The notes beneath the pieces are model-generated. The model worked only from the letters and a program-made list of their open reading frames with translations, searched no databases and was not told the DNA's origin. 64,000 nt of DNA from Streptomyces sp. P9-A4 (GTDB taxonomy: Bacteria > Actinomycetota > Actinomycetes > Streptomycetales > Streptomycetaceae), in assembly GCF_036634195.1 (NCBI RefSeq), contig NZ_JAZIFY010000002.1, forward strand, positions 628,932 through 692,931. Reading direction: 5' to 3'. Both the position numbers and the translations under genes were made by a program. Shown one piece after another: positions 35,404 through 46,020 of the stretch (its first letter is position 1; every line of letters begins with the position of its first letter).

Positions 35404-37548
35404 TCAGCCGATTCCGGGGATGAGGGAGAGGAGCAGGTCGATGATCTTGATGCCGATGAACGGGGCGATCAGGCCGCCGAGTCCATAGAGGCCGAGGTTG
35501 CGGCGGAGCATCGAGTCGGCGCTGGAGGGCCGGTAACGGACGCCCTTCAGGGCGAGCGGGACCAGGGCGATGATGATCAGCGCGTTGAAGATGACGGCGG
35601 ACAGGATCGCGGACTCCGGCGAGGCCAGACCCATGATGTTGAGCTTGTCCAGCGACGGGTAGGCCACCGCGAACATGGCCGGGATGATCGCGAAGTACTT
35701 CGCGACGTCGTTGGCGATGGAGAAGGTGGTCAGCGCGCCTCGGGTGATGAGGAGTTGCTTGCCGATCTCGACGATCTCGATGAGCTTGGTCGGGTTGGAG
35801 TCGAGGTCGACCATGTTGCCGGCCTCCTTCGCGGCCGACGTGCCCGTGTTCATCGCGACACCGACATCGGCCTGGGCGAGGGCGGGGGCGTCGTTGGTGC
35901 CGTCACCGGTCATCGCGACCAGCTTTCCGCCGGCCTGCTCCCGCTTGATCAGCGCCATCTTGTCCTCGGGCGTCGCCTCCGCGAGGAAGTCGTCGACACC
36001 CGCCTCCTCGGCGATGGCCTTCGCGGTCAGCGGGTTGTCACCCGTGATCATGATCGTCTTGATGCCCATGCGGCGCAGTTCGTCGAACCGCTCCCGCATA
36101 CCCTCCTTGACGACGTCCTTCAGGTGGATGACGCCAAGGACCCGGGCGCCCCTGTCGTCCTTGACGGCCACGAGCAGCGGGGTGCCACCGGCCTGGGAGA
36201 TGGCGTCGGTCAGCTCCCGGGCGTCCGGGGCGACCGTGCCGCCCTGCTCCTCGACCCAGGCGATGACCGAGCCGGTCGCGCCCTTACGGGTCTGCTTGCC
36301 GTCCACGTCCACGCCGGACATGCGGGTCTGGGCGGTGAACTCGATCCAGGTGGCGTGCGCCAGTTCGCCCTGGTGGCGTTCGCGCAGCCCGTACTTCTCC
36401 TTGGCGAGGACGACGATCGAGCGGCCCTCGGGTGTCTCGTCGGCCAGCGAGGACAACTGGGCGGCATCCGCCAGTTCGGCCTCGGTGGTGCCCTTGACCG
36501 GGACGAACTCGGCGGCCTGGCGGTTGCCCAGCGTGATGGTGCCGGTCTTGTCCAGGAGCAGCGTGGAGACGTCGCCCGCGGCCTCGACCGCGCGGCCCGA
36601 CATCGCCAGGACGTTGCGCTGGACCAGGCGGTCCATGCCCGCGATGCCGATCGCGGAGAGCAGCGCGCCGATCGTCGTCGGGATCAGGCAGACGAGCAGG
36701 GCCGTCAGCACGATCATGGACGTCTGCTTGTCGGCGCCCGCGTAGATCGCGAAGGGCTTGAGGGTGACGACGGCCAGCAGGAAGACGATGGTGAGGGATG
36801 CCAGCAGGATGTTGAGGGCGATCTCGTTAGGGGTCTTCTGTCGGGACGCGCCCTCGACGAGGTTGATCATCCGGTCGATGAACGTCTCGCCCGGCTTCGT
36901 CGTGATCTTGATGACGATCCGGTCGGACAGCACCTTCGTACCGCCGGTGACGGCCGAGCGGTCGCCGCCGGACTCGCGGATGACCGGGGCGGACTCACCC
37001 GTGATGGCGGACTCGTCCACGCTGGCGACGCCGTCGACGACGTCTCCGTCGCCGGGGATGATGTCGCCGGCCTCGCAGACCACCAGGTCACCGATGCGGA
37101 GCTCGGTGCCGGGGACCCGCTCCTCGTTACCGCCGATGAGGCGGCGGGCGACGGTGTCGGTCTTGGCCTTGCGCAGGGTGTCGGCCTGCGCCTTACCGCG
37201 GCCCTCGGCGACGGCTTCGGCGAGGTTGGCGAAGATCGTGGTGAGCCACAGCCAGGCGGTGATCGCCCAGCCGAACCAGTCCCCCGGGTTCTTGATCGCG
37301 AGCCCGGTGGTGACCACCGAGCCGACCAGGACCACGAACATCACAGGCGACTTGACCATCACGCGGGGGTCGAGCTTCCTGATCGCGTCCGGGAAGGACT
37401 TGACCAGCTGCTTCGGGTCGAACAGACCGCCGCCGACGCGGCCGGGGGCCTGGTGCCCGCCGGACAGGTCGCCGTGCGGCGCCTTGGTCGTCGTGGCGGT
37501 AGACGGCTGGTTCACAGCGTCCTCTTGCTTCTCTCCGTCGATGTTCAT
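35404..37548 (-). CDS. kdpB: potassium-transporting ATPase ATP-binding subunit KdpB
   Basis: 714 aa P-type ATPase subunit. [10 protein letters not shown] (actuator TGES), phosphorylation motif [23 protein letters not shown], and hinge [22 protein letters not shown] are present, as are the conserved membrane Asp/Lys in [12 protein letters not shown]. It couples ATP hydrolysis to K+ transport through KdpA. The ATG at 37548 overlaps the kdpA stop (ATGA). Confidence 0.98.
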   Translation of the reverse strand: MNIDGEKQEDAVNQPSTATTTKAPHGDLSGGHQAPGRVGGGLFDPKQLVKSFPDAIRKLDPRVMVKSPVMFVVLVGSVVTTGLAIKNPGDWFGWAITAWLWLTTIFANLAEAVAEGRGKAQADTLRKAKTDTVARRLIGGNEERVPGTELRIGDLVVCEAGDIIPGDGDVVDGVASVDESAITGESAPVIRESGGDRSAVTGGTKVLSDRIVIKITTKPGETFIDRMINLVEGASRQKTPNEIALNILLASLTIVFLLAVVTLKPFAIYAGADKQTSMIVLTALLVCLIPTTIGALLSAIGIAGMDRLVQRNVLAMSGRAVEAAGDVSTLLLDKTGTITLGNRQAAEFVPVKGTTEAELADAAQLSSLADETPEGRSIVVLAKEKYGLRERHQGELAHATWIEFTAQTRMSGVDVDGKQTRKGATGSVIAWVEEQGGTVAPDARELTDAISQAGGTPLLVAVKDDRGARVLGVIHLKDVVKEGMRERFDELRRMGIKTIMITGDNPLTAKAIAEEAGVDDFLAEATPEDKMALIKREQAGGKLVAMTGDGTNDAPALAQADVGVAMNTGTSAAKEAGNMVDLDSNPTKLIEIVEIGKQLLITRGALTTFSIANDVAKYFAIIPAMFAVAYPSLDKLNIMGLASPESAILSAVIFNALIIIALVPLALKGVRYRPSSADSMLRRNLGLYGLGGLIAPFIGIKIIDLLLSLIPGIG

Positions 37549-39209
37549 GCCGCGAGCCCTTCGGCGAGCGGGCCCAGCGCGAGGGCCGGGAAGTAGGTGA
37601 GACCGGTGATGATCAGGATCGTGCCGACCAACAGGCCCGTGAACAGCGGCTTCTCGGTACGCAGCGTGCCCGCGGTCTCAGGAACGGGCGCCTGCTCGGC
37701 AAGGGATCCGGCCAGCGCGAGCACGAACACCATCGGCAGGAACCGGCCCACCAGCATCGCGATGCCGATCGTCGTGTTGAACCACTGCGTGTCCGCGTTC
37801 AGGCCCGCGAAGGCGGAGCCGTTGTTGTTGGCACCCGAGGTGTAGGCGTAGAGGATCTCGGAGAAACCGTGCGCGCCCGAGTTGGTCATCGAGTTCGCGG
37901 GCGTGGGCAGGGCCATCGCCACGGCGGTGAAGCACAGCACCAGCGCCGGCGTGACCAGGATGTAGAGCGCGGCGAACTTGATCTCCCGCGTGCCGATCTT
38001 CTTGCCCAGGTACTCCGGGGTGCGGCCGACCATCAGCCCGGCGATGAACACCGCGATGATCGCCATGATCAGCATGCCGTAGAGGCCGGAGCCGACACCG
38101 CCGGGTGCGATCTCACCGAGCTGCATGCCCAGCAGGTCGATGCCGCCGCCGAAGCCGGTGTTGGAGGAGTGGAAGGAGTTCACCGCGCCGGTCGAGGTCA
38201 GGGTGGTGGCGACCGAGAAGATCGCGGAGCCGCTGATCCCGAACCGGGTCTCCTTGCCCTCCATCGCCCCGCCGGCCAGCTCGAACGCCGGGCCCTTGCC
38301 CGCGAACTCCGTCCACAGCATCAGACCCGTGAACACGAGCCAGATGGTGGCCATGGTGGCGAGGATCGCGTAGCCCTGCTTGATCGAGCCGACCATGCGG
38401 CCGAAGGTCCGCGTCAGCGCGAACGGGATGACCAGGATCAGGTAGATCTCGAAGAGGTTGGAGAGCCCGTTGGGGTTCTCGAAGGGGTGGGCCGAGTTGG
38501 CGTTGAAGTAACCGCCGCCGTTCGTGCCCAGCTCCTTGATGACCTCCTGCGAGGCCACCGCCCCGCCGTTCCACTGCTGAGTGCCGCCCGAGAACTGGCC
38601 GACCTCGTGGATGCCGGAGAAGTTCTGGATCGCGCCGCAGGCGACCAGGACGAGAGCGCCGATCACCGCGATCGGCAGGAGGATCCGTACGACACCGCGG
38701 ACCAGGTCGGCCCAGAAGTTGCCCAGCTCCCCCGTACGCGAACGGGCGAAACCACGTACCAGCGCCACCGCGACGGCGATGCCCACGGCAGCCGAGACGA
38801 AGTTCTGCACCGCGAGGCCGCCGGTCTGCACGACGTGGCCCATGGCCTGCTCGCCGTAGTACGACTGCCAGTTGGTGTTCGCCACGAACGACGCCGCCGT
38901 GTTGAACGCCTGGTCCGGGTCGATCGACACGAAGCCGAGCGAGCCGGGCAGCGAACCCTGAAGCCGCTGCAGCAGGTAGAGGAAGAGGACGCTCACCGCG
39001 GAGAAGGCGAGCACCCCGCGCAGGTAGGCGGGCCAGCGCATCTCGACGTTCGGGTTCGCACCGATCGCCTTGTAGATCCACTTCTCGGGCTTGAGGTGCT
39101 TCTCCGAGGAGTACACCTTGGCCATGTGGTCACCGAGCGGCCGGTAGGAGAGACCGAGAGCGACGACGAGGGCGAGGAGCTGGAGGATTCCAGCCAGGAC
39201 GGGACTCAT
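37545..39209 (-). CDS. kdpA: potassium-transporting ATPase channel subunit KdpA
   Basis: 554 aa K+ channel-like subunit with about ten TM helices. Selectivity-loop segments are visible: [59 protein letters not shown] and [15 protein letters not shown]. It binds extracellular K+ with high affinity. The ATG at 39209 begins [15 protein letters not shown], the normal first helix. It starts 8 bp after the kdpF stop. Confidence 0.98.
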   Translation of the reverse strand: MSPVLAGILQLLALVVALGLSYRPLGDHMAKVYSSEKHLKPEKWIYKAIGANPNVEMRWPAYLRGVLAFSAVSVLFLYLLQRLQGSLPGSLGFVSIDPDQAFNTAASFVANTNWQSYYGEQAMGHVVQTGGLAVQNFVSAAVGIAVAVALVRGFARSRTGELGNFWADLVRGVVRILLPIAVIGALVLVACGAIQNFSGIHEVGQFSGGTQQWNGGAVASQEVIKELGTNGGGYFNANSAHPFENPNGLSNLFEIYLILVIPFALTRTFGRMVGSIKQGYAILATMATIWLVFTGLMLWTEFAGKGPAFELAGGAMEGKETRFGISGSAIFSVATTLTSTGAVNSFHSSNTGFGGGIDLLGMQLGEIAPGGVGSGLYGMLIMAIIAVFIAGLMVGRTPEYLGKKIGTREIKFAALYILVTPALVLCFTAVAMALPTPANSMTNSGAHGFSEILYAYTSGANNNGSAFAGLNADTQWFNTTIGIAMLVGRFLPMVFVLALAGSLAEQAPVPETAGTLRTEKPLFTGLLVGTILIITGLTYFPALALGPLAEGLAA

Positions 39210-39217
39210 ATCCGTAC

Positions 39218-39307
39218 TCAGAACCTCTCCGGCTTGACGAGGGCGAGGACGAGATAAGCCAGCAGGCCGATGGCGACCACCAGACCGACGATGTTCTCGA
39301 CAGTCAC
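39218..39307 (-). CDS. kdpF: KdpF, small K+-ATPase subunit
   Basis: 29 aa single TM peptide: [20 protein letters not shown], then LALVKPERF. The KPE(R/K)F end is the KdpF hallmark. It stabilises the KdpABC complex in the membrane. The start is a GTG (39307) overlapping the stop of the 27-aa peptide before it (GTGA). Confidence 0.93.
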   Translation of the reverse strand: MTVENIVGLVVAIGLLAYLVLALVKPERF

Positions 39308-39387
39308 AGCTTTGCCACCCCCTTGGCGACGAAAGCCACCAGCGCGAAGATCGCGATCGTGGTGACGACGAAGGCCAGGTCGGCCAT
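39304..39387 (-). CDS. 27-aa membrane peptide at head of kdp operon
   Basis: ATG 39387 with GGGAG upstream encodes [20 protein letters not shown] and then AKGVAKL: one hydrophobic helix with a basic C-terminus. Its stop overlaps the GTG of kdpF (GTGA), so translation of kdpF depends on it. It is the first gene of the operon. It resembles KdpF in size but lacks the KPERF tail; function is unknown. Confidence 0.75.
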   Translation of the reverse strand: MADLAFVVTTIAIFALVAFVAKGVAKL

Positions 39388-39538
39388 CGTGAGCTCCCGG
39401 ATGTGTGTGGATGAGACGAGCGGTCCGTCGGACCTGTTTGAGGAAAGCGCATTTCAGCCACGACACCGTCGCCGTTGACGTCCCCCTAACGTGTACTGCT
39501 GCCGTCTTTACACATCCCGTACGTGCCTTCGTCCTGGG
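39388..39538 (-). promoter_or_regulatory. kdp operon upstream region
   Basis: About 150 bp before the first kdp reading frame must hold the promoter and any KdpE site. I see no clear inverted repeat or riboswitch; a CGTCAACGGCGACGGTG stretch (about 39464-39480, minus strand) is the only part with repeated CG(T/A)C elements. Confidence 0.35.
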
Positions 39539-39751
39539 TCAGTCCGTTTCCTCTCCGACCGGCGCCTTCAGCAGTCGGTTCAGCTCCTTCCCGGCATCGT
39601 CGTACCCGGCGTCCGAGATCCGTTGCGGCTCGCGCAGGTCGCCGGTCGCAACGGCGCACCGCGTGAGCAGGAGCCCGGCTCGCACGGATCCCTCGCAACC
39701 ACCCGACTCCGTCGGCTCACCGGGCCGCCGTCGTGGCTCCGTCGATGCCAC
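39539..39751 (-). CDS. possible 70-aa protein overlapping kdpD2 3' end
   Basis: GTG 39751 with GGAG 4 nt upstream opens a 70-codon frame overlapping the kdpD2 end by 35 bp. The product has two Cys and a hydrophilic C-terminus (SDAGYDDAGKELNRLLKAP). No family recognised. It may be a coupled accessory gene or chance. Confidence 0.3.
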   Translation of the reverse strand: MASTEPRRRPGEPTESGGCEGSVRAGLLLTRCAVATGDLREPQRISDAGYDDAGKELNRLLKAPVGEETD

Positions 39752-42248
39752 TCGTCTCCAGCGGTGCGCAGGGCAGGCTGAGGACCATGGTCAGGCCGCC
39801 GCCCGGGGTCTCCTCCGGGGAGAGTGTGCCGCCCATGGCCTCCGTCAGGCCTCGGGACAGTGCGAGGCCGAGCCCGACGCCCGTGGTGTTGTCGGTGTCG
39901 CCGAGGCGCTGGAAGGGCTCGAAGGCCCGTTCCTGGACGTCGGGGGGCAAGCCTGGGCCCCGGTCGACGATCCTCAGTTCCACCCGGCCGGCCAAGGTGC
40001 TGGCGGTGATCAGGACCGGGTGCTCGGGCGGGGCGAAGCGGGTGGCATTGGCGACCAGGTTGGCCACGACCCTTTCGAGGAGGGGCGGATCGGCGAGGAC
40101 CGCGGGGGTGTCCTCCAGGCTGCCGACCGTCGGCGGCCGGGAGCCGGGCGGCAGGGTGCCGAGGGCCGAGGGGATGACCTCCTCCAGGGCGGTGGGCCGC
40201 AGTGACAGGGAGAGGGCGCCCGCCTGGAGGCGGCTCATGTCGAGGAGGTTGTCGATGAGGTGGGCCAGTCGGGCCATGGAGGTGTCGGCGGTGTCGAGGA
40301 GTTCCTGCCGTTCGTCCTCGGTGAAGTCGACGTCGGGGCTGCGCAGCGAGGCGACGGCGGCCCAGCCGCTGGCGAGCGGTGTGCGCAGGTCGTGGCTGAC
40401 TGCGGCGAGGAGCGCGGTGCGCATGCGGTCCGCGGCCCGTACGGGTTCCACCTCGGCGGCGGCCTCGGCGAGCCGGTCGCGCTCGACGGCGGCGGAGACG
40501 TGGGCGGCGAAGGCGGCGAGGACGCGGCGGTCGGAGGAGGACAGGAGCCGGCCGCGCAGGACGAGGTGCAGGCCGCCGTCGACGGCGACCCCGGTGGTGT
40601 CCATGCCGTCGTCCGGTCCCGCCTCCCGGACGGCGGCGAGTTCGGCCGAGTCCATGAGCTCGGCCGACGCCATCCCGAAGGCCTCCTTGGCCCGGCTGAG
40701 CAGGGCGGAGATCGCCTCCTCGCCACGGACGATGGAGCCCGCGAGCGAGGACAGGGTTTCAGCCTCGGCGGTCGCACGCGCGGCCCTGCGGGAGAGGCGT
40801 AGGGACCGGTCGGCGGCCGCGGCGACGACACCCGCGACGACGGCGAAGACGACGAGGGCGAGGACGTTGTCGGGGTCCTGGAAGCTGAACTGCCCGATGG
40901 GCGGTATGAACCAGTAGTTGAGCAGCAGGGAGGCGGTGCACGCGGCGACGAGCGCGGAGGCCACACCGCCGATGCACGCGACGCCCACCACGGCGAGGAG
41001 GAAGAGCAGCGCCTCGCTGGTGAGGTTGAGCGTGCCGCGGGCGCGGTCGAGCAGCAGGGTCAGCAGGACGGGGAGGACCAGTCCGGCGACGGGTCCGGCG
41101 ACGAGCCGGGAGGTCGGCAGGGTACGGCGCCTGGAGGGCAGAAGGCGTCCCCGCCCGGCCCGCTCGTGGGTGACCATGTGGACGTCGATGTCACCGGAGA
41201 GCGCGACGATCGTCTCGCCGATGCCCGGCCCCGTGAGGAACCGTTCCAGCCGCCCGCGCCGGCTGGTGCCGACGACGAGCTGGGTGGCGTTCTCCGCACG
41301 GGCGAAGTCGATCAGAGCCGTGCGCACGTCCTCGCCCACGACCGTGTGGTAGCTGCCGCCCAGGTCTTCGACGAGCCGGCGTTGGCGGCCGAGGGCGGCG
41401 GCCGAGGCGCCCGCGGCCAGGGCGTCGCTGCGTGCCACGTACATGGCGAGGAGTTCGCCGTGGGCGGTGCGGGCGGCGATGCGGGCGGCCCGGCGGATCA
41501 GGGTCTCCCCCTCGGGCCCGCCGGTGAGCGCCACGACGACCCGCTCGCGGGTCTCCCAGACTCCGCCGATGCGGTGCTCCGACCGGTAGGCGCGCAAGGC
41601 GTCGTCCACGCGGTCGGCGACCCACAGCAGGGCGAGTTCGCGCAGAGCGGTGAGGTTGCCGATACGGAAGTAGCGGGCGAGAGCGGCGTCGACCTCACCG
41701 GGCGGGAGTATGTCGCCGTGGGCCATCCGGCGGCGCAGTGCCTCGGGCGCCACGTCGACGAGTTCGATCTGGTCCGCGCTGCGCACGACCGTGTCGGGGA
41801 CGGTCTCACCACCGGGCAGTTCCGTGATCCGCTCGACGACGTCGCTGAGCGATTCGAGGTGCTGGATGTCCAGAGTGGTGACGACGTCCATGCCTGCGGC
41901 GAGAAGTTCGGCCACGTCCTGCCAGCGCCGTTCGTTGCGGCAGCCAGGGGCGTTGGCGTGGGCGAGGTCGTCGACGAGGACGACCTCGGGGCGGCGGCGC
42001 AGCACCGCGTCCAGGTCGAGCTCCCGGCCCCGGGGCGCGATCCGTTCGAGCCCTTCGAGCAAGGTCTTGGTGTACGGCCTCCCGTGGCACTCCACGAGCC
42101 CGGCCACCACGTCCGTACCGCGCGCTGCCCTGCGGCGGCCCTCGTCGAGCATCCGGCAGGTCTTGCCCGCGCCACGGGCGGCCCCGAGGTAGACCTTGAG
42201 CCGGCCGTGGCGGCCATGGGCCGCCTCGGCGGGGTGGCGGGCGTTCAA
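39717..42248 (-). CDS. kdpD: second KdpD-family sensor histidine kinase
   Basis: 843 aa, full KdpD layout. The P-loop is altered to GAARGAGKT but still fits GxxxxGKT; LVDDLAHANAPGCRNERRWQ follows. USP domain VALTGGPEGETLIRRAARI, four TM helices, then H-box AAVSHDLRTPLAS, N-box NLVANATRFAP, G1 DRGPGLPPDVQ and G2 GVGLGLALSRGL. The kinase looks active. It starts with TTG overlapping the kdpF2 stop (TTGA), so it is coupled to kdpF2. No response regulator is adjacent; KdpE at 33906 is the likely partner. Confidence 0.93.
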   Translation of the reverse strand: MNARHPAEAAHGRHGRLKVYLGAARGAGKTCRMLDEGRRRAARGTDVVAGLVECHGRPYTKTLLEGLERIAPRGRELDLDAVLRRRPEVVLVDDLAHANAPGCRNERRWQDVAELLAAGMDVVTTLDIQHLESLSDVVERITELPGGETVPDTVVRSADQIELVDVAPEALRRRMAHGDILPPGEVDAALARYFRIGNLTALRELALLWVADRVDDALRAYRSEHRIGGVWETRERVVVALTGGPEGETLIRRAARIAARTAHGELLAMYVARSDALAAGASAAALGRQRRLVEDLGGSYHTVVGEDVRTALIDFARAENATQLVVGTSRRGRLERFLTGPGIGETIVALSGDIDVHMVTHERAGRGRLLPSRRRTLPTSRLVAGPVAGLVLPVLLTLLLDRARGTLNLTSEALLFLLAVVGVACIGGVASALVAACTASLLLNYWFIPPIGQFSFQDPDNVLALVVFAVVAGVVAAAADRSLRLSRRAARATAEAETLSSLAGSIVRGEEAISALLSRAKEAFGMASAELMDSAELAAVREAGPDDGMDTTGVAVDGGLHLVLRGRLLSSSDRRVLAAFAAHVSAAVERDRLAEAAAEVEPVRAADRMRTALLAAVSHDLRTPLASGWAAVASLRSPDVDFTEDERQELLDTADTSMARLAHLIDNLLDMSRLQAGALSLSLRPTALEEVIPSALGTLPPGSRPPTVGSLEDTPAVLADPPLLERVVANLVANATRFAPPEHPVLITASTLAGRVELRIVDRGPGLPPDVQERAFEPFQRLGDTDNTTGVGLGLALSRGLTEAMGGTLSPEETPGGGLTMVLSLPCAPLETSGIDGATTAAR

Positions 42249-42334
42249 AACTTCTCAGGTTTGATGAAGGCGGCCACCAGGTAGCCGACCAGCGAGACCG
42301 CGACGATCAGGCCGACGATGTTCTCGACGCTCAT
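42245..42334 (-). CDS. kdpF: second KdpF
   Basis: 29 aa: MSVENIVGLIVAVSLVGYLV and AAFIKPEKF, the same length and plan as the first KdpF. ATG 42334; a GAAGGGG lies about 11 nt upstream. It is fused in translation to kdpD2 instead of a kdpA gene, an unusual partner. Confidence 0.9.
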   Translation of the reverse strand: MSVENIVGLIVAVSLVGYLVAAFIKPEKF

Positions 42335-42499
42335 GTTCCAGACTGCCCCTTCGACTGCGCGGCATTTCCTCGGAGGTGTGCTCGTGTCGCACGCACCCTT
42401 CGGAGGAAACGTCTCTCGCCGGCTCCTGCGCAGACACTTTGACGGCTCTCTGGCGTGCCGGGCCGTGATGCTGACAGGCTCTTGACGCGATCCCTACGG

Positions 42500-42587
42500 G
42501 CGTTGTCCGCGGTCCGAACACACCTTCCGGCAGGCCGAGAGGTGCGTTGTCCGCGGTCCGAACGCACCTTCCGGCAGGCGGAGAGGT
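42500..42587. repeat. 44-bp tandem direct repeat, two copies
   Basis: Copies at 42500-42543 and 42544-42587 differ at two positions. Each starts GCGTTGTCCGCGGTCCGAAC and ends GAGAGGT. They lie between divergent kdpF2 and kdpB2, so they may be paired regulator sites. Confidence 0.8.
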
Positions 42588-42592
42588 CGAGA

Positions 42593-42651
42593 ACGGGCCG
42601 GGGTGCCGTTCCAGGAGTGCGTGTCAGAACTCCCGGGACACCCCGGCCCGT
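42593..42651. terminator. strong hairpin between kdpF2 and kdpB2
   Basis: 13-bp perfect outer stem ACGGGCCGGGGTG / CACCCCGGCCCGT, with an inner GGAGT / ACTCC pairing in the loop. It lies directly after the tandem repeat and between divergent genes, so it may terminate upstream leakage or be an RNA structure. Confidence 0.55.
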
Positions 42652-43283
42652 GGTCGGCCCGGCCGTGACCCCCCTCTGGGTCACGGGCCGGGCGGGGCCC
42701 CCTGGCCGGACGGCCGTCGCATGGCGTTGGGCTTCAGTCGGGGCCCCGCCCCCCGGCTGTGCCCGGCACCGGCGCTGATGGTCACGCGCCTGCCGAGCTC
42801 GCGGTCGTCCGTCCCCCCGTGCCGGTCAGTCTTGATCGGACAGCCGTCGAAATCGATCGCCGTTGACGCGACGCTGACGCGCCGCACGTGGTTCCTGACA
42901 CCGTCTTGACAGACGGGAGGCCGGGCGCAAAGAAGCCGTCAGCACCCGGGGCGGGACCGTCAGAGAGGCGTCAACGGGGCCCGGCACCAGCCGAATCGGG
43001 GACTAGATTCGTCAACCGCCGCTCACCGCCGAGGACGTCAGTGGCTCGACCATCCTCGACGAAGGCCGCTCGGCGCATGCCTCCCATCCGCATGCGCCGA
43101 GCCGGGCCGGCGTCCTGCCGACCGCCGTACATCTTCGGGTGTTCGGCAGGACGCCGCCCCCTCTCCTTCCCGTTCCTCCGTCCGCTCGTCCATCCGGCGC
43201 ACCCGGCACTGCCGGTGCGTCCTGCCGGTCCAGCCGTCGCCCGCCGTCCCGGGCGGCGGCTCCTTCATGAAGGTCCTGACTCC
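42652..43283. other. long leader region before kdpB2
   Basis: 630 bp without a supported gene. The kdpB2 frame is open from 42888, but its translation before 43284 is low-complexity and unlike KdpB. Several GC-rich inverted repeats are present; no riboswitch recognised. Confidence 0.4.
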
Positions 43284-45425
43284 ATGAATCCCGCCGCTCC
43301 AGTCCAGCAGGCGCCTTCCTTCCCGCCCACCGCACATCCACCACGGCGTAGACGCAGCGTGGAGGGCGGGTTGCTCGACCCCGCCCAGATGCTCAGCTCG
43401 TTCCCCGACGCGCTCCGCAAACTGCATCCACGGCATCTGATCCGCAATCCGGTGCTGTTCGTCGTCGGGGTCGGCTCGGTCCTCACCACCCTGTCCGCGG
43501 TCGTCAACCCGTCCGTGTTCACCTGGGTGATCAGCGCCTGGCTGTGGCTGACGGTCGTCTTCGCCAACCTGGCCGAGGCGGTCGCCGAAGGGCGAGGCCG
43601 GGCACAGGCCGAGTCGCTGCGAAGGGCCCGTACGGACACGGTCGCACTGCGGTTGAGGCACTGGCGGTACGGGACCGATCTCGACCGGGCGGAGACGGAG
43701 GCCGTGGCCGCCACGGATCTGAAGATGTTCGACTTCGTGCTCGTCGAGGCGGGTGAGCTGATCCCGGCCGACGGCGATGTGGTCGACGGGGTCGCGGCGG
43801 TCGACGAGTCCGCCGTCACCGGCGAATCGGCCCCGGTCATCAGGGAGTCGGGCAGCGACCGGACGGGAGTGACGGGCGGTACGACGGTGCTGTCGGACCG
43901 GATCGTCGTACGGGTCACCTCGCGCCCCGGCCACTCCTTCATGGACCGGATGATCGCCCTGGTCGAAGGTGCCTCCCGGCAGAAGACGCCGAACGAGATC
44001 GCCCTGAACATCCTGCTCGCCGCACTCACCGTCGTCTTCGTCCTGGTCGTGGTCGCCGTGCAGCCCATGGCCACGTACGCGGGCGCCGCTCCCTCCACCA
44101 CCGTCCTCGTCGCCCTGCTCGTGACGCTCATCCCGACGACGATCGGCGCGCTCCTCTCGGCCATCGGCATCGCAGGCATGGACCGGCTCGTACAGCGCAA
44201 CGTCCTCGCCATGTCGGGACGGGCGGTCGAGGCCGCCGGAGACATCACCACGCTCCTCCTCGACAAGACGGGGACCATCACCCTGGGGAACCGTGAGGCC
44301 GCGGACTTCGTCCCGCTACCGGGCGTCGAGGAGGCCATGCTCGCGAACGCCGCGCAACTCTCCTCGCTCGCCGACGAGACTCCAGAAGGCCGCTCGGTGG
44401 TCGTACTCGCGAAGGAGCGGTTCGGGCTGCGGGCCCCGGCCGAGGGCGAGCTCGCGAACGCCCGGTTCGTGGAGTTCAGCGCGCAGACCCGGATGAGCGG
44501 CATCGACCTGCGCTGGGACAACGGCGCTGTCTGCCACATCCGCAAGGGGGCGACGGCGCAGGTCCTCGCCTGGGTGGAGATGTACGGCGGTACGGTGCCG
44601 GGCGAGGCGCGTACCTGGAGCGACCGGATCGCGGCGGCCGGCGGCACCCCGCTGCTGGTCGCCGTCCACGACTGGGACGGCCCCCGCGTCCTCGGGATCG
44701 TCCACCTCAAGGACGTGGTGAAGGACGGCATCAAGGAGCGCTTCGCGGAGCTGCGCCGCATGGGCATCCGTACGGTGATGATCACCGGCGACAACCCGCT
44801 GACCGCACGCGCCATCGCTCACGAGGCGGGCGTGGACGACTTCCTCGCCGAGGCCACCCCCGAGGACAAGCTCGCCCTCATCAAGAAGGAGCAGGAGGGC
44901 GGGAAGCTGGTCGCGATGACCGGCGACGGCACCAACGACGCCCCCGCCCTCGCCCAGGCCGACGTCGGCGTGGCGATGAACACGGGCACGTCGGCAGCGA
45001 AGGAGGCCGGCAACATGGTCGACCTCGACTCCAACCCGACCAAGCTCATCGAGATCGTTCAGATCGGCAAGCAACTCCTCATCACACGAGGCGCGTTGAC
45101 GACCTTCTCGATCACGAACGACGTGGCGAAGTACTTCGCCATCATCCCCGCGATGTTCACCGGCGCCTACCCGGGCCTCGAAGCGCTCAACATCATGGGC
45201 CTCCACAGCCCCACCTCGGCGATCACCTCCGCGATCATCTTCAACGCCCTGATCATCGTGGCGCTCATTCCGCTCGCGCTGCGCGGCGTCCGCTACACGC
45301 CGGCGTCCGCACACGACCTGCTGCGCCGCAATCTGCTGCTGTACGGCCTCGGCGGCCTGGTCCTGCCGTTCGTCGGCATCAAGGCCATCGACCTGCTCGT
45401 GTCGATGATTCCGGGACTCGGGTGA
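43284..45425 (+). CDS. kdpB: second KdpB, orphan P-type ATPase subunit
   Basis: 713 aa. TGES in [15 protein letters not shown], phosphorylation motif [40 protein letters not shown] and membrane pair [12 protein letters not shown] are intact, so it should be catalytic. The segment before the actuator is longer than in the first KdpB ([19 protein letters not shown] insert). No kdpA or kdpC accompanies it, so it would have to use the subunits of the main operon or form a different complex. ATG 43284, GAAGGT at 11 nt. Its stop overlaps the GNAT start (GTGA). Confidence 0.94.
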   Translation: MNPAAPVQQAPSFPPTAHPPRRRRSVEGGLLDPAQMLSSFPDALRKLHPRHLIRNPVLFVVGVGSVLTTLSAVVNPSVFTWVISAWLWLTVVFANLAEAVAEGRGRAQAESLRRARTDTVALRLRHWRYGTDLDRAETEAVAATDLKMFDFVLVEAGELIPADGDVVDGVAAVDESAVTGESAPVIRESGSDRTGVTGGTTVLSDRIVVRVTSRPGHSFMDRMIALVEGASRQKTPNEIALNILLAALTVVFVLVVVAVQPMATYAGAAPSTTVLVALLVTLIPTTIGALLSAIGIAGMDRLVQRNVLAMSGRAVEAAGDITTLLLDKTGTITLGNREAADFVPLPGVEEAMLANAAQLSSLADETPEGRSVVVLAKERFGLRAPAEGELANARFVEFSAQTRMSGIDLRWDNGAVCHIRKGATAQVLAWVEMYGGTVPGEARTWSDRIAAAGGTPLLVAVHDWDGPRVLGIVHLKDVVKDGIKERFAELRRMGIRTVMITGDNPLTARAIAHEAGVDDFLAEATPEDKLALIKKEQEGGKLVAMTGDGTNDAPALAQADVGVAMNTGTSAAKEAGNMVDLDSNPTKLIEIVQIGKQLLITRGALTTFSITNDVAKYFAIIPAMFTGAYPGLEALNIMGLHSPTSAITSAIIFNALIIVALIPLALRGVRYTPASAHDLLRRNLLLYGLGGLVLPFVGIKAIDLLVSMIPGLG

Positions 45426-45967
45426 ATCCCCGTCAGGGCACCATCCTCGGCGCCGCGTTCGAGCGCCTGCACCCCTGGGACCGCATGCTCTACGCGCACC
45501 AGGCGACCGGTGCTCCGCCGCGCCTGCCGCGCGCGGTGACGGTACGGCGGCTCCGTTCCGAGGACGGCCCGGCACTCGCCGCCATGGACCCCTCCATGAG
45601 CTGGATCCACGCCACGTGGGGCGGCCCCTCGGGCCTCGCCTCCTCCGGGCAGGGCTGGGCGGCCTTCCGCAAGGGCCGTGTCCTGGCGCTGGCCTGCACA
45701 CGCTTCGCGGGAAGCCGGTACGAGGACGTCGCCTGCGCCACCGCTCCCTCCGAGCGACGCCGGCACCTCGCCCTCGCCTGCGTCCAGGGCCTGACCGACG
45801 ACGTCATCGCCCGGGGCAGAACCGCCACCTGGAGCTGCTCCCGCGCCCATCGCGCCAGCCGCCTCCTGGCCTGGACCGCCGGCTTTCGCCTCGTCCGCGA
45901 GTACGTCCACCACACGACCAGGCCCGTGGCTGTCAGCAACCCGTCAATTCTGCGGGCGGCTGCGTGA
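45422..45967 (+). CDS. GNAT-family acetyltransferase
   Basis: 181 aa. [20 protein letters not shown] and the C-terminal FR47-like part, [19 protein letters not shown] with [19 protein letters not shown], give the acetyl-CoA binding fold. It transfers an acyl group to an unknown amine. The GTG at 45422 overlaps the kdpB2 stop, so it is coupled to a K+-ATPase gene, which is odd. Confidence 0.82.
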   Translation: MNPRQGTILGAAFERLHPWDRMLYAHQATGAPPRLPRAVTVRRLRSEDGPALAAMDPSMSWIHATWGGPSGLASSGQGWAAFRKGRVLALACTRFAGSRYEDVACATAPSERRRHLALACVQGLTDDVIARGRTATWSCSRAHRASRLLAWTAGFRLVREYVHHTTRPVAVSNPSILRAAA

Positions 45968-46020
45968 ACGGGGCGTAGCGTTCGGCGGGCCGGGCGGGCC
46001 GTGGGCCTAGCGTGAGCACC

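Noticed and set aside
42500..42587. CRISPR array
   Set aside because: Two directly adjacent copies with no spacer; a tandem duplication instead.
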